The notes below the pieces were generated by a model. The model made no database searches. It worked only from the letters and a program-made list of their open reading frames with translations, and was not told the origin of the DNA. The translations under genes and the position numbers were made by a program. DNA of 64,000 bases from Parascedosporium putredinis (Eukaryota; Ascomycota; Sordariomycetes; Microascales; Microascaceae), in the NCBI GenBank assembly GCA_949357655.1, contig CASHTG010000012.1:806001-870000 (forward strand), in the 5' to 3' direction. The stretch's first letter is position 1; the number at the start of each line of letters is the position of its first letter. This document shows, in pieces, positions 50,403 to 60,010 of this stretch.

Positions 50403-51570
50403 GGTGGTGTGTAAAAAGAGGCTTAAGTCTAGGTACCTCACTTGGTACTTGCCCACCACCAACAAAGTGTCTTGCCGCTGCAAGGCCCTTTTCGCTGCCC
50501 AGCCCCAGAACTGATCGTGAAGGTCTTGGGTACCTGGTGTCGCGATGAGATCTTCTTCCCTCCCTTCTCCTCGGCAACAGAGGAAGAAGGTTGTGGATGC
50601 ACACTCCTCCCTAAAGAAAATTATTGCCATGTCACCCATTTATTCTCACATATGTGAGCCTTTGAAGCGCGCTTCTTCTCCATCTATACTCGTCTTTGCC
50701 GACACTTAGACATGTGTGGATAAACAATTACCATCTCATGAAGTGCGAGGTAAAGCTTGGCCAACCAACTTCTCCTAGAATGGGACGAAAGGTGAGGAAG
50801 GAAATCTCTCCTGTCGATCGCGGCGGAGCATTTCCATTTGTCAATCAAGGAGTGTCGTTCTTAGCTCTGGTGGAGGTGAGAACCGGAGCTGTCTTTCCAA
50901 GACTTGGTGTAAGACGTCCTCCTGTGAGCATCCACCCTTCTCTCGACACCTCGATGCGAGGGATGGAATGCGCAATGTGCACATTCGGCCTCAGCCAACC
51001 AGATCACAGTTCCGCCTAGGATCAGGAAGTACCCGAGTGTATTTACACGGAGTACTTCGGCCATCCAGGCACCAGGTATCGCCATTCAAAGGGGATGGTG
51101 AACCAGGGAAGGGTACATCCGTGGAACTCAAAGGAAGCCTGATGTCTGTAGCCAGAGACTTGTCCCCTCCCTCTTCACAACGCGAAAGGAGTGGCTGTCC
51201 TTACTCAGGAACTACCGGGACCCACCTTCCCTGTCCAGGGCCCCGCTCCAGAGAAGGGTACGCAGGAAAAAGAGTGGGTCGGGGATTTTACTGGTCCGCT
51301 ACCCACAGGACCTGCAGAGGAGACCAGGAACCGTCCAGTGGAGTGACAAGCCAAGCAGGAACCGGCCGACCGCCCTTCAGAAGAGCTGACGCCCCTCTTG
51401 GTCTACTTTGGTTTGCTGATCAGGGCTTGAAAGGGGCGGGAAGGGGGCGTGTGGTTGTGGGTTGAGGATTGGACGACTGGGTCCCTGGCCACTCACTCGT
51501 CTGGTTCGCTCGACCCAGAAGAGCGGTGTCCTTGCACCACGCTGCAGACCACGTCGAACCAATCGATACA

Positions 51571-52314
51571 ACACTTTTTCCTTTTCTTTTCTGCTCTTTG
51601 CCCCCAAGGACCGTCTCCCACACCCTGAGTGATAGTATTACTACCAGGGTCATCCACCCACTTCCTCCCCTTTCTCTTACCTCCTCTTCTCTTTCCTATC
51701 CTCATCTTCCCCATCTATCGTAGAGGCCAGCTACTTCGCCTTTTCACCCTCCTCTTCCCCCAGTCTTTCTTTTCTTTTTCTTTTCTTTTTCTCTTCCTGT
51801 CACTCATTCAGACCATCGTCACTGCCACTTCGGAGCACCCGTTCACTCCTTCCGGGTCCCATTACATTCATTACAGGCTTCTGACCATCCCAGCTCTTGC
51901 TCCAATCTCGGACGCCATACATGTTTTTAACGATTTAGAATCAACAACCTAACGCCCCAATTCCAAACACCCTCCTCTTCCAATCCTTGGATCAGGACGA
52001 CACTCATTTAACCAACCATTTTTACTATCAAGTCACTCATTCATATTTCCCCTTATCACTCATTAGTCTTGCGACACTCCAGACGATCTCACCAAACGCC
52101 GCGAACTAATCTTTGACCAAACGGTTTCTACGATTTAATAAGGCTCTCCCACCGTTTCTTCGGCCGAAAATATCGACAAGTACTCGCTCTAAGGCTCGAA
52201 GCCACTTCTCGTACGCCGATCAAAAGGAAGGGACGGGAAAAGACACGATCTAAGAGGAAAGAGGAACCCTTCAACGATCACTTTCAACCGACTATACCCT
52301 GTGAAGTATCAGCC
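51571..52314 (+). promoter_or_regulatory. Likely promoter tract and long 5' leader of the homeodomain gene
   Basis: From 51,571 to about 51,810 the plus strand is dominated by C and T. From 51,939 to 52,314 there is no ATG on the plus strand in 376 bases, where about six would be expected by chance, as if the stretch is a scanned leader. Transcription probably starts in or just after the CT tract. Confidence 0.5.
51921..51938 (+). promoter_or_regulatory. Candidate upstream ORF of five codons
   Basis: ATG-TTT-TTA-ACG-ATT-TAG is the last ATG before the 376-base ATG-free leader of the homeodomain gene. If transcribed it could limit translation of the regulator. It depends on a start site upstream of 51,921. 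Confidence 0.35.
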
Positions 52315-54372
52315 ATGGTCACGCAATTGGAAGCGTCGTCACTCAGTGCCATGGCCGGGACGCCTGGTGCCCCGACGCCTTCGGCTTCTCCTGGATCCTC
52401 GGTCACTCCTGTGAAGACCGAGCAGTTGACGGATGACGGCTCCATGACCAGCCTCACGCCCACTAATGGACAGACCCCGTCACGGAGGCCACCTCGAAAG
52501 AGCACCTTGACCCAGCAGCAGAAGAATCAGAAGAGGCAGAGGGCGACTCAAGACCAACTCGCGACCTTGGAGCTCGAATTCAGCAAGAACCCCACACCCA
52601 CCGCTGATGTTCGAGATCGGATAGCCGACGAGATCAACATGACGCAACGTTCGGTTCAAATCTGGTTCCAGAATAGGTAGGTTTGGCAGACAATCAAAGG
52701 CCAAGACGGCTCTATCTCCCCAGGCAGCAAACCTCGTGAGAAAGGAGTACTAACAGACCCGTGAGTAGGCGCGCTAAGATTAAGCTCATGGCGAAGAAAC
52801 ACCTGGAGAATGGCGAGGATCTAGATTCCATCCCGGAATCTATGCGCCAATACCTTGCCATGCAGGCCATGGAATCTGGGAAGGGACTTGGCGGCAGCTT
52901 GCTCGGCCGTGCCGGCCTTTTCCCTTACGGAGGGGGATGATCCTTGGCGGTGATCCCACTGGCCAGGGCAAAGTTCGTAAGTTATTAGCCCCTTTCCAAG
53001 TCGGAAGTGAATGGCTGTCAATGGCTAACTTGAACCAAAACGTGCAGTCATCCAGCACCTTACGTGTCGTGCACTGAGCATCGGTAGCTGGACGCGCGTC
53101 GGGCAAAACATGATGGACCTAATCGTTTTCTACTCGCCGGACAAGTGCACCATGACGTACTACATTAACAATGAGCAGGCTGGGTACAAGATCGAGTACC
53201 CATTCGCCTACATCAAGAGCATATACCTCGAGAATAACGAAGGCGACCTCTCGAAACCCGGCGGCATCGTCATCGAGCTCAACCGGCCGCCCCATTTCTT
53301 CATGGATTCGAGTACGAATGCCCAGGGTTTCTATCAGGTGAACGACTTCACCGAGGATCTTCAGGCTTCCCGATGCCTGGTTCATAGACTCGGGGGCAGC
53401 CCCAAGGTGCTTAGTGGTCAACTCGCGAAGCTTGTCTCTCTCGAGTCGTTTATGAATCGCCATCTTCATCAGGCAGGGCCTCCAATGTTCGAGACTCACA
53501 CTTTGTCTGTTTCCGCGCCTGTTTCGCCCACCGCCCGCCCTTCGTCTCAGCCCAACTTTGCCCAACCTCATGTTGGCATGTTCCAGGAATCTTGGGGCAT
53601 CAACACGCTCCAACCTGGAATGCGCGGACCAGGCCACAAGCGCCAGCGAAGTCGCTCCGTACCTATGCCTGTCGACTTCTCTCTATTCCAGAATCCCATG
53701 CCCTCTTTCTACATTCAGCAGCCTGGTGAGGCTGCGCCTCAACCGGCAAGCCCTAATATCTTTGCACCCATCCCCCAACAGCCCAACAATATTGGGCCTA
53801 ATCTCCGAATCGACACACAGGCTGGTTTTGGACTTGACATGCGCCAGTATCCTATGTCTGCCACAACGGCCTCACCCTCCGAATTTTCGAGCCCCAACTT
53901 CTTCGCGAATCAAGGCCCCGAGCCGACTCCTCTGCCCGTCAGCACCCCGTATAGCAGCACTTTCCTCTCTCCCATGGTCAACCCCTCGAGTCTCGTCCCT
54001 CCCACCTCGGTGTCGCCCCTTTCGTTCAATGGCCCTACTGAGCCCTCAATCGTCGAACAGTCACCTCCTCTGTCCATGATGGGTCGGCCTGCCTCCGCAG
54101 ATGCCGCCTATCATCATCAGATGAACGATTCATGTGCCGTGTCTGACGATGGCACGAGCTTGAACGAAATGTACTCGAAGCACAGCATCAACCTTCCCAT
54201 GCATAACCACCACTCCCCGGCCTTTGTTGACCAGCACCAGGCCGAGGTTGACATGAACCAGCTTGTTCAGTTCGATGCAGCTGAACACTCTAGTTTGTCA
54301 CCCGAGACCATGTCCCACGGCCTTGGGGGCCCGCAAGGGATGGCGCAGGCGACGCCTCAGGCTGCTCAGTAA
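52315..54372 (+). CDS. Homeodomain transcription factor of the conserved filamentous-fungal type (one frameshift, two introns)
   Basis: This is a nuclear regulator of about 631 residues. Exons are 52,315-52,676, 52,769-52,976 and 53,048-54,372. The homeodomain covers about residues 72-131, with Lys-Arg-Gln-Arg in its N-terminal arm and Trp-Phe-Gln-Asn-Arg-Arg in the recognition helix. The first intron cuts that helix inside an Arg codon. A conserved-looking region follows (Cys-Arg-Ala-Leu-Ser-Ile-Gly near 53,070, then Asp-Leu-Ile-Val-Phe-Tyr and a Tyr-Pro-Phe-Ala-Tyr-Ile-Lys motif) that goes with this homeodomain in its orthologues. The C-terminal half is Pro/Ser/Gln-rich, as in activation regions, with a Lys-Arg-Gln-Arg-Ser-Arg basic patch near 53,640. 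One base is missing at GGGGG 52,932-52,936. It resembles the RfeB/Htf1-type regulators linked to conidiation in other fungi; the exact orthologue needs a tree. It has long flanking non-coding DNA. Confidence 0.9.
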
Positions 54373-57300
54373 ACGGCGTGGCGCTGCTGGCGCATGTATC
54401 TGGGAGAGGAGACAGTCCCTAGTGGAACCTCACCCATGCGCACATGAATACATTCTTGGGATAGAGATGTTGGAAGGGCGCACTCAGACTGGGAAAGGGG
54501 CTTCGAAACAGTAATCTACGACGACGAAACGAGTTATTTTGATATCCAAATTTTCGCCACCTTTTCCATGTCGTCTCGCTTTATTATTTCGCTGCTTTAT
54601 TTCTTGCTATCTTTTTTTCTTTCCTTTTCCCCCTCCTATCTTACCCTTTTTTCTCTTGCCGTCGAAAACGACGGTTGTTGGGTTCTATTTTTTTGTTTCC
54701 TTTGTTTGATGTTTGACTCATTATACCTGGCGTTCATGGCGGCCTTGATATTATACCTAGAGCTTATCAACCCTCCTTTTCTTTGGACCTGCGACCTTCC
54801 CCTATCCTTTCCTTGTATCCCATCTTTTTCCTCCCCTCTTGCTCTCCCGCACCTGTCTTGAGTCGCATCTGGTTTACGCGATTCGAAACTCGTGGCTTCT
54901 GCCAGGGTGGCGGCTAGCAGTGGGGCTGCTTAATCGAGCACGTTCCATTCGGACTGTCGTTGGGGCGACCGAAGACGCATCTGGGCGTCTTGTTTTGTCT
55001 TCGTCTTTTGGTGGACGGATCTTGTCTCCGGAGGACAGAGTTTGGAAAAGTCGCGACTGACAATGAACTCGGGGAGAAGAACCAGTCCGCAAAACCTGTT
55101 TACGTACACGCGCAGGGCATAATGCTATTCTCACCTGCCTAGCGCGCATTTTCAGTATTATCAGAATAACGGGAACTACTTCTCTCGATACTCGTACCGA
55201 GTGATGCAGGGTTCCCAACCTAATATTAACATCGTACATCTCTTGTGTCCCTTGATCTCTTCTGCCTTGGATATTACATGTAGGGCTGGGTATGTCCCTC
55301 AATTCACATCTATAGCGCTGGGTAGACTGACAAGTCTAAGCATGCTTTCCTCCCTTCGCAGTTATTCACGAAGGGCGCGTGCGACAAACACTATTTCCTT
55401 CGGCTGTCTTGTGTGAACTGGGCGTTTTTCTTTTCCTCACCCTCTCTCCTGAAGAGGCCTCGAGCCTTGAGGAGTTGGGTCGAGAATATTATTTATACCA
55501 AGCCAAGCCAAGCCAGGTCCACGGCGGGCAGGGATGTGCGCTTGAAGGAGGGGAAATCCGGTTTTCAAAGTAAGTGGCTCGAAGTAAGTGGCGGAGAGAA
55601 GACGACGTAATTGTGATGTATGATATTACCTGGATTGTCAACTGGTAGGATCATGAAATCCCCGTCTTGCCCCCTCATTCTTCAAACAGCAGCCAGAGTC
55701 ATGTGATTTGCCGCGATAACTTCCTCTACATGGCAGTGCACTATTTCTTCTCATTGAATATATATATATCTATATTGGTTCCCTTGAAGTCTCTGCAATA
55801 ATCCGTTCAAGTGTGATAAGAGTCGCCTAGTCGTGATGCCTTTGAGGCTTGTGGAGATAGCCAAGCCCCTTCCTAGCCTGGACACATCACTCGGCCTTAC
55901 GGCGGTCGGAACATGCACCCTAACATGAGGAGACATGGCATGGATATACGGGCAGGCGCCCGCGCCTCCAAAGCCCGGGATCGGGCCAAGGACACTGGAT
56001 CTATGGATGTGTTCTGCCCCTCATCGCACTGACTGCAGAGTACGTCGCACCGCTGGATGGGCTGGGCCGGAGCGGCGCTGAATGGTGGATGCATCCGGAA
56101 TAAGAAGCATGGAGGGGAGGCTTGGGCAGGCAAGAGAGAAAGGTGGCGGCGCATGCAGTGCGTGGAGAATCAGAAATGGTGGTTGGCAGGTTGGGGGAAG
56201 AGAGCGGGGGAGGGGTTTCTTTCTTTGCCTCAATACCTTTATTCTTCCTTTTTCTTCTTTCTAAGTATCTTTTTGGGCTCATTCTCGCTGATCCATTGGA
56301 CGGGCGTCAAAAACGTCAACTAGGGAAGGGGGCGATTTGAGTTCAGCATTATTTGAGCATGCGTCCATAGATCAATTTTGCACATGAATGAGCTAAACTT
56401 GCGGGCTGGCTGTCGTTGATGAACTTTCAAAGGGAAATGGCGCCAGCAACTAGACCATATCGAACTGATTCCAGCCACCGTGGATGTGATTCAACTTGTT
56501 GGGGATTAGCGTGCGGGATAAAGAGCTGGGGATGGAGACTACTCGCAATGAAATTGGGCCTATTGGAGCCAGCTAGTTACTGCTCCCCTATTTCCCTTGG
56601 TTTGAAGGTAGGAGGGCGTCCCTTGCGGGAGAAAAATATTGAACTACTACTTATATGAAGCGGTTGAGATTTATCGCCATTGTTTGAAAGGCATCTATCA
56701 CTGGATCCATTTGTTGGTAATATGGAGCTTTCTATGTCATATGCTGGGTGCGACCTGCGATACTACAAGAAAGATTCATCTCGACATTGGTTGATTAGGG
56801 TACTTGAATGTGTATCTAGTACTCTGTATCAACTGGAATGACTCTTCTGCGTCAAGTCCACGATGCTCACCGGGTTGGAAAATCCGGAGTCCGAGACTGG
56901 GAGCTTGGGCCGTCCCCGAGATGGCAGTACCGCCTGTATGCCTGTATTGCATCCGTCAGTGATGAGAAACGAATTCCTAGCACTTAAGGCTTGCCAATGG
57001 ATGTGTTGCGCAAGCTTAGACCATCCGCACTCCAGCTGGAAGCAAAGTGCCGCTCGCTACCGAGGTAGAATGAATAAAGACGGCGGAATCTTGCCATTGC
57101 CGTTCTTGATCCGGCACATCCTATGGCGACTTGAACGTCGAAAGTGGTTGAAAAATGGAAGGAACTGCAAAGCAAGCGATGCCCGCTATAATCGGGGTGG
57201 GAGGGGGTTCCTTGGAACTGGAGTAAGTGATATTAATGGATAGAGAGGATAAGGTGGCGAGAAGCCTGTTCTACGAGTGGACGAAGAGTCTTGCGGTCCC

Positions 57301-60010
57301 TTTTCTTGTCACCCACTTTGAACGTTTAACAAGGCACAATGAGTTTAGTCACTCGCTCCCTCGGTAGATGGGTCCATTGATCCATTCCATGGAAGATATT
57401 TTTGAGGTTTCTATCTTCTTCCCTTTTTCCCCCTCCTTCTCTTTGAGGTTGATAGACTTGATAGACAAGCCCACGCAGCTCAGTCATTTCGCTGTTGGTT
57501 AGGGGATTTCGATCACATGGGCCTATTGAGCGAGGGGACTCGGCCCTTTTGGGGTGTATCTAATACTAATATTCTATCCATCGAGAGCATCGATCGATGC
57601 AGGAAAAACGGTTGCATGGCCCGGGCCTTAAGGATTCCTGCAGAGATCCTCTTGGGCGGAGTCCTTGTCCAAGTACCCTGCTGCGAGCGGGAGTGCCTGT
57701 CAGGCCATTCGCGGCGCAGTTTCCTAGGTGCGGAGGAGCCGGAAACTTTGTCAGGCTTTTTGATGCGACACTGCGCAAAGTTGACGCACCAATTGGCCGA
57801 CCCATTGATGGTGCTCTGAAGCTCCGAGAGACAATGCGGACCAGACCGCTAGGCGACGAGACTGAACCCCGGAGCAACGACTGTCGTCTCTGGTGCAACT
57901 TGGCTCTGTGACAACTGTGGTAGAACCATATTGCTTGGAGATCCGAGAATTTTACATCTATTGTACCCTCGAAGCCGCCGAAATCAAGGCCTATTCTCCT
58001 CTCAGTATGGTGTACCCCATCCTGGCTGGCGTGGCTCCCCCACGTCGATTCTGCCAAGCCGCGCGCGATTGGAAGAAGTTCAAAGCAAGGGGTAGTGGGA
58101 GAAGAATGGGGACAAGATGTGGCAAGAAGGCCCTCCACATTGTTAGCACAAGCCTTGACGGAAGGGAGGATCTCTTCGTTCGGCGAACTTGAAGTTGGGT
58201 TAATAACCCACTCCAAAATGAAGCTGTTCCACGTGCCATTCCAAAAGGGGTCCAATCTATTATTATTATTATCATTCTCAATTGGTAGACGATAGCGGGA
58301 TCGAGCATTTTTCGTCTATCCATCGCTCTAACAGTTGATTCGGAAGTTCTGCCCTCCATTATCCACTTAGTCTTGGCTTGGGTTTGTAGCGCTGGCGCAG
58401 TATGGAAATTGCACTGTATGGAGGTGTTTGGCCTTGTAATCTAAGATGGATGGATCGCTATATGATGAGGAGAAGAGGTACAGTCTGGTCAGTAGACCCT
58501 TCTATGCCACGACCTAATTTTGCACTATCCTCGGATCGATCCCTTCTCGTAAAAGGGGAGTGTGAACTCGGCCACTTCCTCAACGTTCAACTCGATTGAA
58601 GGTTGATTTGAGATGGATGCGGCAGTGAAGGCCTTGGTGATTCTCATCCGGCGCCCAGCCAAGCATTCGCGCACGAACCGGTACCTCGGTACTCCGAAGA
58701 AAACACCAGACTGGAGTGGAGCCTCTCTTGTCGCTGCAAGTACTTGAACTCAACCAGCGTTTCTACACTGGTGCTCGAGCTTTGGCCCCAAGGTGTATTA
58801 CTCGGAAGTCAGACCGGGAAAAAGAGCGCAATAGATCTGTTCTCGTGGCCCGCATGATATTTCACAGAGATCGTCTACCAGAGACTTCAGTGTTTCCGAG
58901 ACTGAACAGGCCTCCTTTAGCAGGTCTAAGTATGGCCCCCATCAAAATATAAGTCTATGGCTGGTACTCCTCTAGTGCTTTGAGGCGTTAGAGAGAGGGA
59001 GAGGCGTCTTGTAGCTTCGGTGAGGCCTAGGTTCGAGGAGATACGCAGTCGAGACTCGTATTGGGCTTGATCAATTGATGAGACCCTTCGGCTTTGGGGT
59101 GCTTTCGGGCCCAGATGTATTAAACGATGACTCTGTAGAATTAACAGTTTATAGTGGATAGCACCGGCCGGCATTCTTGTTCATCGGACCTTCCTCGCCA
59201 CCACCGTTGTTTCACACTTGCACTTAAAAATCCACACCACTCGCACACTCGTACACGCACATGCACACGTTGACGCATACGCATAATACATCCATGTACG
59301 TATAGTCGTGCTTGATCGACAAGTACGAACAACCTGCAGCGCTATTACCCACACCCTGGCTCACAAAGTCGTAACTCAACCTTGGCCCATGCAATTTAGT
59401 CCCAATAATTGGTGGGCCTCTCCCGAGTCCGCGCCGCTCCTCTCCCCAAGCACATTGATCAATCAATTCCCTTCCCCCAATTTGTTGTGTCTTCACTGTG
59501 GTGTCCAAACACGTTCCCGCCAAGTGCCTTACATTGATCACAGACATTGATTACTTGTTCCAAGAGAATATCCAGCGTGGTATTCGCCAATCACCTTCCG
59601 CTCATGCTACACGAGACTTCTCCCCTCTGTCGTCAAATCAACAATCTTGGACTTTGCTTTCATTTTTCTTCGACCTCCATTCTCTAAGTGGGAGAAAACA
59701 TTCAATTTGCTGTGAATTCCTGCCCAGCTGAACGGTTCACTCGTTGTGCCCCTCTCTCTTTTATTTTTCCTTTTTTGGTCTTGAGTTATATTTCTCTCAT
59801 CTTTCTTGTGCACCCCATTTTCGAGTCCCGAAGTCTCCGAAGACGGGTGCACGTCACACCTCTTCGCTTTCTTTCTTTTTTTCCCTCCCGGCCGCCCCTT
59901 ACCAGTTGAAACGAAACGGGATCCGCGAAACACCTACACAACCTAGCCTATCCTTTCTGAAGCAGTTCCTCAATCTTTGACGGCGTGAATGGTGCATATC
60001 TCTTAGCCTC
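54373..60010. other. Intergenic 5.6 kb between the homeodomain gene and the P4-ATPase
   Basis: The first 300-400 bases are T-rich and should include the 3' UTR. No supported gene follows. The 229-codon minus-strand frame at 57,566-58,255 begins with TTG, lacks an early ATG and shows no domain. A GTACCTCGGTAC element is at 58,681-58,692. From about 59,740 to 59,890 the plus strand is pyrimidine-rich, consistent with the P4-ATPase promoter. Confidence 0.45.
59989..60006 (+). promoter_or_regulatory. Upstream ORF just ahead of the P4-ATPase start
   Basis: A five-codon ORF (ATG-GTG-CAT-ATC-TCT-TAG) ends four bases before the P4-ATPase ATG at 60,011. Termination so close to the main start would favour leaky scanning or reinitiation. 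It is very likely within the transcript because it is so near the start codon. Confidence 0.5.

Larger units (their letters stand above)
37357..51570. other. Gene desert of about 14 kb upstream of the homeodomain gene
   Basis: I find no gene I can support. The longest ATG-started frame is 307 codons at 40,183-41,106 on the plus strand; it has no recognised domain and overlaps another long frame at 40,638-41,099, so it may be a local lack of stops. The region holds purine and pyrimidine tracts (38,184-38,248; 50,315-50,402), paired GTACCTCGGTAC elements (47,316-47,362), a 16-base palindrome (49,417-49,432) and ATGGATCC-like tandem words (49,001-49,030). No transposase, reverse transcriptase or terminal repeat was recognised, and no tRNA. 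Long non-coding upstream regions are known for fungal developmental regulators. Confidence 0.45.

Noticed and set aside
57566..58255. 229-codon minus-strand open frame downstream of the homeodomain gene
   Set aside because: It starts with TTG, has no ATG in its first part and no recognisable feature.
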